From Vesta saturnalis (taxonomy: Eukaryota; Arthropoda; Insecta; Coleoptera; Lampyridae), in assembly GCA_036346205.1 (NCBI GenBank), contig JARFJB010000896.1, positions 124,001 to 188,000 of the forward strand: a stretch of DNA of 64,000 nucleotides, given 5' to 3'. Under the pieces are notes generated by a model. It was given only the letters and a program-made list of their open reading frames with translations, ran no database searches and was not told where the DNA came from. Numbering within the stretch: position 1 is the stretch's first letter; every line of letters begins with the position of its first letter. The position numbers and the translations under genes are program-made. Positions 1-11,080 of this stretch are shown here, in pieces.

Positions 1-149
1 CGGAAGTTGTTACCAACTCCTTTATCTTAAAAGGAACCATGGTATTTTTATTACATTTCCAAATTCCTTGTCGAATTATAATTGTAACAATTAATCCCCA
101 CTGTCGTCATATGATTAAGTAAAATTGAGGGTTAATAACCTCTCCCCGT

Positions 150-755
150 GTGTTGTGCCAAAATAAATTTTGCAGGAAATATATTTTTATTATCCTGTTT
201 TTGAGATTCCAGGTATTTGAAACATTATTTTTGTAGTTGAAAATGCAAACTTTCACATATTTAAAATACTTAGCTTTTTTAGGTTTTTTTAAATGGTATA
301 TTTTTGTATTATGTTATATTAACCTAAACGTTTCGATACCACTTACAGTTATCGTCGTCAGTAGTAATAAAATCTCTCATAATTGTTTAAGATGTTGAAA
401 TAAATTTATAAAATTTGTAAAAGTAAAAACGCAAACATAAGCCTGCTATTAATATAACAGTTTGATAAACGCACAAATCCCACTACGGATACAATGTTAG
501 TAAAGAATAACTAGACTATTAATAAATTAAATATTGCTAAACTGCCTTGAAGATCACAAACCAGAACACCCTCTAACAGTCAAAGGCTAACGGTAAAAAA
601 AACCATATCCAAAGACCAAATTTAACAAAATTTAACCAATGATGTAAGTGTAAAGTTGGGAATAACTTTAATTTGAAATTGACATTCGCAATTAAAAATC
701 CAGTCAAATCTAACAAATAAATAGCTTTGTTAATATTTGTAAGTAAAGATGGCAA
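150..755 (-). repeat. Interspersed repeat R1, copy 1 (minus orientation)
   Basis: Its reverse complement matches about 4,960-5,530 along most of its length, with shared landmarks such as the CAGGCTTAT block near 440, the TGACGAC-like block near 355 and the ACATCATAACTTGATTAA-like stretch near 635. Two more plus-strand copies lie at about 46.27-46.49 kb and 58.57-59.14 kb. No coding frame is convincing. With copy 2 it forms inverted arms around the Penelope, MITE and piggyBac remnants. R1 could be the terminal repeat of a Penelope or other element, but I see nothing that proves a class. Confidence 0.7.
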
Positions 756-959
756 TACCTATTTAAACGGAGAATATCTTCTTGCCTATTGAAGTTATGA
801 GGATGTTTATACATCTCAATAGCTTCAAGTTGTAAACAAACATAATAATGAGTTTGTATTGATAATATTTCCATATTTCCATATTATCATATTATCATAT
901 GAATGTCATGGTTTCAATTATTTAAATCATGTTCAGCTACCGCAGATTTCCCTGGTTAA

Positions 960-1745
960 CCTACAAACTTCCTCGTCAAAAAATTAGGACACTTAAATCT
1001 TTAGAGGATCGAGGAAAACGAATTTGTGTTCCTAAATTTTTGAAAGATGAATACAAATATTTAATGAAATCCGTACAAGCTAATGGATATTGACTTAATA
1101 ATATTAATAATGTTATTCCACCAAGAAAAAACAGTGCTTAATGTTGGTACTGCTTTTCTTCCTTTACAACTAATATTACCGATAAAACTGAGAGAATCCT
1201 GATTAATCATGACATTAGGACTATTTTTAAAGCTACAAGAAAAATTAAAGAACATTTAATATCACCTAAAGATCTTTTAAACCCAGTATTATCTTCCGGG
1301 GTACATAAGTTATCCTGTTGATGTAGAAAAGTATACATTGGAACAACAAAACGTAGCTTTACTACAAGAACATATGAGATTTTCTAGATTAAAAGAACAT
1401 TTAAGATCACCTAAAGTTATTTTAAACCCATTATCATCTTTCGGAGTTTATAAGTTATCTTGTTCACGTGGAAAAGTATACATTGGAACAACAAAACGTA
1501 GCTTTGATACAAGAACATATGACAAGAGAAATTCGCAGTAGCTGAGCATGCTTTAAATAAGTTAAATCATGACATTCAATTTGATAATATGGAAATATTG
1601 TTAAGACGAACTCATTATGTTCGTTATAACGTGAAGCTATTGAGATATATAAACACCCTGACAACTCAAATAGGTCAGAAGAAACTCTTCGTTTAACACG
1701 TTCGTTGTCGAGCAACATTTTCAAAAACGGGTGTACCACGCCAAC
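960..1745 (+). pseudogene. Penelope-like element remnant with duplicated GIY-YIG endonuclease motif
   Basis: This is a decayed 3' part of a Penelope-like retroelement (PLE) ORF. The GIY-YIG nuclease domain, which nicks target DNA in endonuclease-bearing PLEs, is readable as GVYKLSC at 1,443 followed by KVYIGTTKRSF, with YIG at 1,479-1,487. Downstream in other frames are AVAEHALNKLNHDIQFDN and REAIEIYKHPDNSNRSEE, both typical of PLE C-termini. Upstream frames contain TIFKATRKIKEHL, another PLE-like piece just before the GIY-YIG domain. A 145-bp tandem duplication repeats the nuclease core: the first copy (GVHKLSC, then a stop, then KVYIGTTKRSF) starts near 1,250 and the second near 1,395. Stops and frameshifts break the frame and no reverse transcriptase part remains here. 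The family call is firm; the element boundaries are not. Confidence 0.85.
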
Positions 1746-1965
1746 AAATTTTAGATAATTTTTAATTGCTTTATTAATTATAGGAGTTATATCGTAGTCG
1801 GTTTTTGCAATACAATGTTTTATGACTGCCAATTACGAGTATACCCGTAACGTATTGCAATATATGCGTTTTTTTATAAATCATTATATAATCATTAAAT
1901 CGTTTCTTTAGATGAGTATAATTTTCGTGGTATTGTGATGTATATAAATTTATACTAACATATTG

Positions 1966-2306
1966 CTAAAAAAAATAAGTAAAAAAAACATTTTTAAAAA
2001 ACGCTTTTATTTGCAAATGTACTAAAAAGAATAAAATATTTTTTTTATCTACCCAGTAACATCAAAAATGTTTGTGACTAAAAATAAAAGTATGGGGCGC
2101 TCTTTGTAGTGCCTTGCACTTCATTGTTTGAATTGTAGGTGTTGATAGGCTTTGTTATAAGTATAAGAAATCACACACTTTTATTTTTAGTCACAAAAAT
2201 TTTGATGTAACTGGGTAGATAAAAAAATTATTTTATTCTTTATACTACATTTGGAAATAAAAGCGTTTTTTAAAAATGTTTTTTTTTTACTTATTTTTAT
2301 TTTCTA
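1966..2306. mobile_element. Foldback MITE-like element, ~130-bp arms
   Basis: Two ~130-bp arms (about 1,966-2,094 and 2,175-2,306) are inverted copies with few mismatches, sharing AACGCTTTTATTT, ATCTACCCAGT and GTGACTAAAAATAAAAGT. They enclose an ~80-bp spacer. There is no ORF. The form is that of a non-autonomous DNA transposon; its superfamily cannot be assigned from the sequence. Confidence 0.75.
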
Positions 2307-2339
2307 CTTTTCAGTTGCTTGGGTGTAAGTTCCAACAAA

Positions 2340-2865
2340 GAAAGAAACTCAATTTTTCAAGACCCTAGTTTTATAAACAAAAATTTCGAACTTACTTGGC
2401 CAATATACACATGTATGACGAAATTCAGCTCAACCGGAGATCGGAAAATAGTTGATTTTTTTGACCGAATACAATACTTTGAGTCCCCCGGGCGCAGCCC
2501 CCTGATCTTGAACTCAACTTGTATATTTTTGTGCATGGTCTTATGGTAAAAGCTCAAGTCCTGAATTTCAAGGTCCTAGCTTTATAAACAAAACTTTCGA
2601 CCATATTTGGCCGCAACGCAGACCCCCGACCTTGAAACTCAACTGGTCGCATATTTTTGTGCATGGTATTATGCGAAAAGCTTAACTCAAAAATTTCAAG
2701 GCCAAAAAAAGTTTCGACCACATTTGGCCAAATTTGGCCGCAAAGGCAAAGCAAAAAACACATATTCGTGTATTGTCATCAAGAATACGCATATATGCCA
2801 TATTTAAGCTCAATCGGAGATCAGGAAGTTGTTGAAAATTCAATTACAGGATTTGAACCGGACAG
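2340..2865 (+). repeat. Degenerate tandem repeat, ~125-bp unit
   Basis: The block AACTCAACTTGTATATTTTTG then TGCATGGT-TTATG recurs about 125 bp apart (near 2,511 and 2,636). The motifs TTTATAAACAAAA-TTTCGA and GGCC-TTTGGCC also recur in the same order. Roughly three diverged units are visible. Short open frames on both strands here reflect the repeat and are not genes. Confidence 0.6.
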
Positions 2866-2894
2866 ACAGTGAGTTGAATAAAACGTTAAATAAA

Positions 2895-4480
2895 TAAAAA
2901 AGTGAAAGATAGAGCCAATAAAAGATTAAGTGACCAAGAACTTGAATATTACGCAAATGTGAGTGAATCAGAATGAAATACCTTTCTCAGTGGCGTGGCG
3001 ACTCTGATAATGATAATTATTTACCATCGAACGAATCGAGCTCGAACAGTTCACATGCACCAGATGAAAACATAAATACAGATGATATACAAGATGACGA
3101 CGTGGCCGAGATTTCGCAACCAGTAGATTTCGATATTTGGACTGATGTAATCCAAACTCCACCAAATTTCATATTTGAAGAACAAGCTGGTTGAAACAAA
3201 GGTTCGACTAATATTAGTATCCAACATTTAGTCGACGATTTTTTTCTAATTCATTTATTACACTATTAGTAAATCAAACAAATTTGTATGCATCACCAGA
3301 AATCGGACGAGTTGGAAAACGAAAAAAGTACAGCAGAACCGCTACATGGAAAGATGTGACCTTGTCAGAGATGAAAATATTTTAGAGTTTATTACTGCAC
3401 ATGGAAACAGTATCTTTTCCTACAACTGAACATTATTGGAATACCAACGTATTTTATAAAACTTGTTTTTGGCGTCGCTATATGAGTCGCAATAGATTTC
3501 AGTCAATATTGCGATATTTACATTTCATCGATAATACTATTGAAACTGATGACAGATTGTACAAAATTAAATCAATTTTGGACCGCTTCAATGATGTAAT
3601 GCGTAATAATTACGTACCTGATAAAAATTATGTTATGACGAACCCATGCTTCTTTTGCAGAGACGACTCTTTTTTCGACAATACCTAAAAAATAAGAAAC
3701 ACACATATGGAATACAATTATACATAATGAGCGAATCAGACAATACCATCCTAAAATTACGGGTCTACAGCGGAAAAGTTGAACAATTTGGCAAGAATGT
3801 GGGTCGTATTGGTATCTCATGGAAGATTATTTCGATAAAGGATGTATCCTTTATATGGATAATTTTAATAGCTCCATCGCATTGACAATGTTATTATCTG
3901 CTAGAAAAACCTACGTTTGTGGAACATTACGTACTAACAGAAGAGAAGTATCAACTAAAAAACTGAAAAAGGGTGGAATACATATGGAAACGAAATGACA
4001 AAGAAGTGGTCTGCAAATGGAAAGATAAATGAGAGGTGCTGACAATTAGTAATATGCATACAGTTGAATGGTAGATGTTCAAAATCGGAACAAGAAAGTC
4101 ACAATGAAGCCTAATATAACCCGTGACTATAATTTAGGAATGTCCTGGCATAGATAAGGCGCATCAAATGCTCTCTTGCTATTAGACTCTAAGAGAGACC
4201 ATTAAATGGCCGAAAAAACTTTGAAATGTATATCCATAATGCCCACATTATTTACCGTAAAATAACGGGTACTGCGATGACCAGTTAGAAATTTAGAGAA
4301 TGTTTCATAAAATGTCTACTTGGAAATGATATGATTGAAGATTCACATACCAAACAGCCTAAATCGACATTTCATTATTTGTAAATTTTACCGCCAAGTG
4401 AGACAAAGCTTCGTCCCACAATATGTACTGAGAAACCTGCCTTATGTGTTAAAAATTGTTTTAAAATTTACCATGAATAA
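2895..4480 (+). pseudogene. piggyBac family transposase, degenerate
   Basis: This is a remnant of a piggyBac (DDE_Tnp_1_7, PGBD4-like) transposase, the DDD nuclease that excises and inserts at TTAA. An acidic N-terminal part (LSDQELEYYA, then NDNYLPSNESSSNSS) is followed by ATWKDVTLSEMKIF near 3,340 and then SFPTTEHYW and NRFQSILRYLHF. Next comes the catalytic region DEPMLL..RLFFRQYLKNKKHTYG with the first Asp at 3,637-3,639. The second Asp lies in YMDNF at 3,858-3,860, and the third in GIDKAHQML at 4,153-4,155. A Cys-containing tail (TICTEKPALCVKNC) ends at the stop at 4,478-4,480. The three Asp codons survive but are not in one uninterrupted frame; several frameshifts and stops separate the blocks. 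Length matches a near complete family member. I could not define TIRs or TTAA ends. Confidence 0.9.
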
Positions 4481-4780
4481 GATATGTATTATTGTGTTCA
4501 CTTGTAATAAATAAATAGCTCGATTATTTTTACAATTCCTATGTTATTTACTGTATAATTACTTATATTATACTAATTATACTTATATTAATTATAATAA
4601 ATCTCTGAAATTGCGCCAAGTTGTTGTTTTTTTCTAATTCCCAAAGAACATGTAAATACTAGTTTGATCTATGTGGCGTAGGTAAAACAAAAACGTTCTA
4701 CGAATTAACTCAACACAAACTTCGACGTACGAGATAACTCATTGGCAGCGAACGCGTTAAATAGGTTTTGGCATTTTATA
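4481..4780. other. AT-rich spacer, nothing recognised
   Basis: AT-rich sequence after the piggyBac stop codon. I see no ORF, inverted repeat or tandem structure in it. Confidence 0.5.
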
Positions 4781-5530
4781 ATTTAAAAAAAGGCACAACG
4801 GTACGTCTTAGCTTTTAGTACCTACGTCTAGGTTTTTCGCTGTGTTTTTTCCTAGACCTTGAAGTAAATGCTTTACCAAGTATACGTTAAATTATCACAG
4901 TACTACAATTTAACATATGCAGTTGAAGTTAAAATGAATATTAAAAATTATAGAATGTGTTTTCACTGTATAATAACACTTACAATTATTAACAAAGCTA
5001 TTTCTTTGTTAGATTTGACTGAGTTTTTAATTGATCTCACGTTCCTATTTGTGAATACTTTGATTAATTTGAAATTACAGTTTTTCTTTACACTTACATC
5101 ATAACTTGATTAATTTTTGTTAAATCGGTTCTTTGGTTATGACATTTTTCACTGTTAGCCTTCGACTGTTAGAGGGAATTCTGATTTGTCATCTTCAAAG
5201 CAATTAATAATAATGAATTTATTAATAATCTAGTTATTCTAAAATTGCATTCCATAGTTGGCTTTATACGATTATTACACTGTTTTATTAATAGCAGGCT
5301 TATGTTGGCACTTTTTCAAAATTCACAAATTTGTTTCAACATCTTAAAGGATTCTGAAAGATTGTATTACTACTGACGACAATAATTGTAAGTGTTATCT
5401 AAACGTTTAGATTTGTACAACATAAATACATCATTAAAAAACCCAAAAAAGTATTTTAAATATTTTTGTAGTTTATTCTGAAAAAATATATTTATTTTAG
5501 TTGGTGTTACCAAAAATTTGGGGTTATATG
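4780..5530 (+). repeat. Interspersed repeat R1, copy 2 (plus orientation)
   Basis: This is the longest R1 copy. It starts near a GTTTTGGCATTTTATAATTT block that is shared with copy 4 at 58.6 kb, and it shares a 3' block ending AAAACCC-AAAAAGT with copy 3. Its 3' two thirds are the inverted partner of copy 1. The 78-codon open frame inside (4,868-5,104) is not conserved in the other copies and is not taken as a gene. Confidence 0.7.
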
Positions 5531-5884
5531 TATTTGTACCATATTATTTATAGTTATAAAATATCAAGTTTTTAACCAACCTAAAGATTATGTCAATTAT
5601 ACACGGTACACGCAATAAGATCTGTTGATTCACATTAAGCTTTACCATCGGGAAGATGATTAAAACCTATTAAATAGAGCTATTATATTAATTTAGTCGC
5701 GATTAAAACGGATGGGCTAGCTTAATGTTAAGCTGGCCCTACCCTTTCTTATTCATACGAGAAACAGTATGCAGAGTGCAACAATCGCAAAACCCAGTAC
5801 TTATTTTGTTGCCTTCATCGACCTATTATGCAGAACTTTAAACACGATCTGAGATAACTGAAATGAATTGTTGCTTTTGGTGCA
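5531..5884. other. Non-coding spacer
   Basis: No ORF, repeat or element end is seen. It separates R1 copy 2 from the satellite that starts near 5,885. Confidence 0.4.
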
Positions 5885-7205
5885 GATACTAAAATGTCCA
5901 TCAGACAATGTACTCTTAATATGTATCCAAAACCGCATTTCTTGTTCGTCAAAGTAATTAAAAATGGATACTTTGGTCATCGCAGACTCTCCGCAAGGTG
6001 CCCATATGCGATTTCAGTTAGCTAAATAAATTGTTGGTTTTAACTAATAAAATGTCCATCAGACAATGTACTCTTAATACGTATCCAAAACCGCATTTCT
6101 CGTTCGTCAAAGTAATTAAAAATGGATACTTTTGTCATCGCAGACTCTCCGCAAGGTGCCCCTATGCGATTTAAGTTAGCTAAATAAACTGTTGGTTTTA
6201 ACTAATAAAATGTTTCTCAGATAGCTCACTTCCGATACGTATCAAAAACAGAATTTTTTGTTCGTCTAAATGATTAAAAATCGATACTTTATACTGTCTA
6301 AGTTAGCTACATTTTTTTCTTCTTAAGATTTAGGTGCTAAAATGATAGATCGTCTGTTCTCTACAATCGTAACAAAAATCTATACTTTGTCCTCGCGATT
6401 AAATTGCTCCGCAAAATTATACTAGCTAAGATGTTTTATTGGTCTTAGATTTTACCTACTGAAACGTTCCTTAAACAATCTATTTTAGATACGTATCACA
6501 AACCGAATTTATTACTTGTCTAAATAACTAAAAATCGATACATTGTTATCGCGGACCCTCTGCGACGTGCCCCTAAAAATTGTTGCTCTTATGTTTTAAC
6601 TAATACATTGTTCTCAGATAGCTCAGTCCGATACGTAACAAAGACCGAATTTTTAGTTAATCTACATAACTAAAAATTGATACTTTTATACGGTATAAGT
6701 TAACAACAAAAAATTTTTCCTCTTAAACAATCTGCTCTCAATACGTATCAAACACCGAATTCGTTCCTCGCATTTCAAAATCTACACTTTGTCCGCACGA
6801 CTAAGCTCCTGCGCACTCTAAGCTAGTCAAAAAATGTTGTTGCTCTTAGGTTTTAGCTACTGAAATGTTCCCTACACAATGTACCTTCGGTGTGTCTCAA
6901 AAACCGAATTTATTGCTCGACTAAATAATTAAAAATCCGTACGTTGTCAGGCGGACCCCTGTGTGGCGCTCTTGTGTCTAATCTAAGTTAACTAATAAAT
7001 GTCTTACTCTTAGGTTTTGACTATTAAAATGTTTTTTAGGCAACGTATTTCGGATACGTATTAAAGATCGAATTGTTGATGGTTCTATATAATTAAATAT
7101 CGATACTTAGGCCTCGCCAACTCTTTGTCCCACACTCTTATACGGTGTAAACTAACATAGCTACTGAAAAATTCCTCAGACAATGTACTTTTGATACGCT
7201 AACAG
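5885..7205 (+). repeat. Satellite, ~110-165-bp monomers, about ten units
   Basis: An ancestral unit beginning AAATGT-C-TCAGACAATGTAC, followed by GATACGTAT-AAA-ACCGAATTT and a TAATTAAAAAT-GATACTTTG block, recurs from 5,890 to 7,165. Anchors sit near 5,890, 6,048, 6,208, 6,341, 6,460, 6,603, 6,710, 6,861, 7,027 and 7,165. The first two units are nearly identical and 159 bp apart; the others are diverged with indels. No coding capacity. Confidence 0.8.
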
Positions 7206-9235
7206 GAAAACGAACTGAACTATATTGTTTTGGTTGTATGTAGATATAAGCAGATAGACCGCCTGGTAGAGCTTCGCCCCCTTGTGCATGGGAAAAATGG
7301 GACAGTTTTGACAGGAGAAGTAAATGGTAAAGGAGCACACTTGAGCACGAATAGCATACGTGTCGCTATCATCGGCCGCAGTAAGACTGTGAAAGGAGGC
7401 CCTATTTGTCGGCCGTTGGCGTCGTCGTCGCTGTAGATGGTACTACTAGTGGAATCAGGAGGAATGAGTATCCGATATGACCATAAAAATAACGCGTGAT
7501 AATCGTGTGCGAAAATCTCGTAAAAAGAAGCGGTGTAAAATGGCAGATGGCACTGTGTTCGTGGCATAAACTTCGTGTTTGGGGCAAAACGCTAGTACTG
7601 AAAGATAACAGGCCCCTAATAGCATCCAGTATGACCATAAAGAAACGCTGGAAAAGCATATGCATCATCATCCTTAATCCGGAACCATAACCCCAGTACA
7701 CGTGATCCCATCATTAGGAGCCGCGATCATGGTTTCTGCCCCTTATGCTCAATCGCGGGGATGAGCTGTGGGCGGTATGAGGAAGCCGGGGTCACGTGGC
7801 CTGGGCACTAGCGACGAAAATTTCAACTATTTTGCCAGAGCCGCACATCTATAACTACTCTCGGAAGAGTCGGGTATGATGGGGATGGAGGCACAAGATT
7901 CCTTTTTTCGCTACTAGATTTGGCTAGTCCAATATCATAATCGTAAAAATCAACCTTTTTCTTAAAAAGGTACTATTGTGTTAATTATTAGTTATTGTAT
8001 AAAAATGGAGTAATTATTACAAAGTACAATCTGTAGTCTATTATTGTTAAATTAATTAATGTTCTTACTTTGTAATTGTTATTGGTTTTATATCAATTTA
8101 TTACTGTTAGTTTTAAAATGTGGAATTTTTCAAATAAAAAATGACGAGCATGCAACCGGGATGAAGCAAGACGAATTAGTCAAATTTCTGAATAGAAAAA
8201 ATTGAAAGAAAGGATCTTCTGCTCCCCCATAACCGATAGAAAATTAAAGTCACGTTTTATACCGAATTGCATAAACCTATCTACCATGGTTTGATGGTTA
8301 TAACCGAATTGATTGTACAATCTACAGTAGAATGTTACGAGGCGTTTTTTTTTTTGTTAGTATGCTCATGCTTATGGTTAGTATTTACTTATTTTAGCTT
8401 ATGTTGACTGTTCAGGAATCCTTATCCTTTTCAGCCTTGGTCATTCTCTTTATGGGTGTCAACTGAGCCTCTATTTACCATCGGTATCGCGCCCCCGCTA
8501 TCGCCACCCCTGCAATTATCATGAGATTGTTATATATTATGTAAGTCAAGGTCAAATAATGCAAGGCGTTTGTTCTAATATTCATTGCTAAAGATTAGAA
8601 AAAGAACCATTTTCTATATGAAATTTTGCTATCTTTGATTTTCATTTTGGGAAAAATTAGCCCATGGTTACCACTAATTGTTAAGATTGTTTTTTTGTCG
8701 GGGAGGGTCCAATTTAAAAGACGTAATTTTACTATTAATATACGTTTTCGTACTAACTCATGTTTCTTGTTTATTCGTATGGCTCAGGGTCCGCGTGCAG
8801 ATTTAGAATAAGGCCTTTAAACAAGACCCACCCTGAATACACCCAGAAGTGCTAATAAAGCGGTGCGTCTTCCAAGGAACAACCTAAAATGGAGTAAGGT
8901 ACCTCCCTCCGGAGTACTAATCGAGCAACACAAGTCGCAAGATGTAAATGTAATGGAAGTATAACATGGGGAACCATTCAATTCATTATAGGATGAATCC
9001 CTCAATCTATATAAACTGCTGAAAAACTCCAAAGTCTCGTAAACAGGTAAAAAAAAACAATACAGATTAACGTATAGCTCTGCCGGGCGTGAAATGCCTA
9101 GACATCACGAACGATAGTATCCTAATACTGGAGATTAGGATACTCTGCTCTCTTAAATACGAAAATAACTATTTTGGGACATAAATAGAAAGGTAGCTGT
9201 ATACACAGGAAAAAAGACAAAAAATTATAATTTCC
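7206..9235. other. Unassigned sequence with a GC-richer patch
   Basis: About 7,230-7,880 is clearly less AT-rich than its surroundings and carries short overlapping open frames on both strands, none with a recognisable motif. From 7,900 to 9,235 the sequence returns to AT-rich with a few short open frames. The patch could be the decayed body of an old element or a GC-richer unique segment. Confidence 0.35.
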
Positions 9236-9239
9236 ATTT

Positions 9240-9900
9240 ATTTCTAAAAATTTCCTTTCCAGGAATAAATTATATTAGGCGCACATTACAAAACGCTGTG
9301 ACACCAATAAACACTATTGTCTTAAAGAAATGTTGCCCTAAATTAGTACCAGTCCTAACTAAGCTCTATTCGACCTCTATGTCTTCTGGGGAATTTCCTT
9401 CTTCATAGAAGTTAGAAAATGTTCAACCTATTCTCAAAAAAGTCGTTAAGACCGATCCCTATAACTACCCACCAATTGCCATTGCTTTATTTTGTCTGAA
9501 CGATCCTGTTGAACAGCTGTAGTAGGTTTAGATATTCTAAAAGCATTTAGCCAAGTTTGGCATTACTTGTTGGCATTAACGGAGGCGTGCTTCAGGGATC
9601 AGGTATAGCTCACATTTTTTCTGCTACACAGACACGACCTTATTTCTTCAACGACCAATCCGGTCAGCATGGGATACCACTCTTCATTGTAATTCTAAGT
9701 CAACTTATAATAGTAATTCACCTACCATTTCAATCAACGTATCCTTGATTGGAGAACTAATAATCTAGTTCGATTTAATGCTAACAAAACTCAGTGCTGC
9801 CTTGAGCCTGCCAAAAAAGATTGATCATTTCCTGTTAATTATGAATGGCTCAGATTTAAATGTTGAGACTCTATTACTATTCTAGAGACACTCGGTTCGT
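9240..9900 (+). pseudogene. LINE reverse transcriptase fragment (jockey/CR1-like family L)
   Basis: Broken frames give the N-terminal RT region PINTIVLKKCCPKLVPVLTK and SMSSGEFPSS, followed by NVQPILKK. Further on come GGVLQGSGIAH, equivalent to RT motif B, and FNANKTQCCLEPAKKD. The same peptides occur on the minus strand at 20.2-20.5 kb and 61.0-62.1 kb, so this is one LINE family. The Asp-bearing RT motif A region near 9,540 is damaged, and no YADD motif can be read. Both ends are truncated. Confidence 0.8.
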
Positions 9901-10057
9901 TCATTCACATTCTCAATATGCAGTATAAACTTCAACTTGTACCAAACGGCCGAAATCCACATTCTTATATACGGCTTTTAAACTCTGAAGTATTTTTCCT
10001 AGTTCCTATTCATAAGCATCTCTTACCAGTACAAAATCTCCCTAAGTATCTTCCTAA
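9901..10057. other. Transition from LINE remnant to polypyrimidine tract
   Basis: Short AT-rich segment, possibly the end of the LINE fragment. No independent feature is visible. Confidence 0.3.
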
Positions 10058-10660
10058 GTGTTCCTTAACGGCTTTATCATCTTAATGTTCGTTATCGTAG
10101 TTATTATCCCTATTTTCTACCATAACGTTCTAATAGTCATTACATCCTTACCACCCTCACCGCTCTTATTGGCTCTCTCGTCTTTATCGACTTTGTCATC
10201 CTTATATTCTTCGTGTCTTTATTGTCCCTTTTACCCTTCACGTTCTTATCGTTTTCTCGTCCATATCGCCCGCATCGCTCTTTCCGTTTTTACAGTCCTT
10301 ACCATTCTTCTTGTCTTTGTCGCCCTTCTCGTCCGTATCATCCTTCTGATTCTTCTCTTGATTCTTCTCTTGGTTCTTGTCTATTACGTCCTTTTCGTCC
10401 TTCCCGTTCCCGTTCATCTCGTCCTTCTCGCCGTTCATCCTTCTTGTTCTCCTCGTTCTGTCCGCCCTTCTCTTTATTCACGTCTTTCTCGCCCCTTTCG
10501 TCCATCTCGTCATTCTCATTTTTCTCTCCCTTGCGTTCCCCTCTCCTTGCTTTCCTCGTCCCCATGGCTCTTGTTCTCGTTATCATCATCCTCCGTATTC
10601 TCATTTTCGTAGTCCTTTTTCCTCTCCCTTCTTTTACACATTCAAAAATATGAACACTGC
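10058..10660 (+). repeat. 600-bp polypyrimidine tract (TTCTCGTCC-like repeats)
   Basis: The plus strand is overwhelmingly C and T, built from variants of TTCTCGTCCTT and TCCTTCTCG, with dinucleotide CG retained. All three plus frames and the minus strand stay open over 66-184 codons because purines and stop codons are rare. The products are only Ser/Leu/Phe/Pro-rich or Lys/Asp/Glu/Arg-rich low complexity. I read it as a degenerate pyrimidine microsatellite rather than a gene. A purine/pyrimidine asymmetric tract of this length could form triplex DNA (inference). Confidence 0.75.
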
Positions 10661-11080
10661 ACATAAGCTATAAATAGAGGTTTCCGATGCTGCTAATAAA
10701 ATCAGGGTTTCTTTTCCAATCATCACAATATAGCCAGTTCTTCCTCAACAAAATCGCTGTACTCTCCAAATAAACCATTACATCACAAATTTCATATAAG
10801 TATATAAGTTAAAAATGGCGTTCAATAATATAAAAAGATATAATTTAATAATTAAAATACTTATCTTTTGGGTTAATAAATAAATATAAAGAAATATTTT
10901 TGTTCGTGTTTTTACAATTTTTTAGAAAAGTATAAATAAAAATATGCGATTACAACCCAATGGATTAGTATTTCAATTGTGGATGATAGTCATGAATGTT
11001 TTAATGTATTTCATTTAAAAGTAAATAACACATTTAAATAAATCCATTAGAGCTTAACAGAAAAGTGATTTACGTAGAAG
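10661..11080. other. AT-rich spacer, nothing recognised
   Basis: No ORF or repeat seen; it leads into the 11-12 kb satellite. Confidence 0.4.

Noticed and set aside
7230..7701. Overlapping frames on both strands as a gene
   Set aside because: Overlapping frames of similar length on both strands without motifs indicate composition rather than coding.
10058..10612. 184-codon plus-strand open frame
   Set aside because: It lies in the polypyrimidine tract; all frames are open for the same compositional reason and the product is low complexity.
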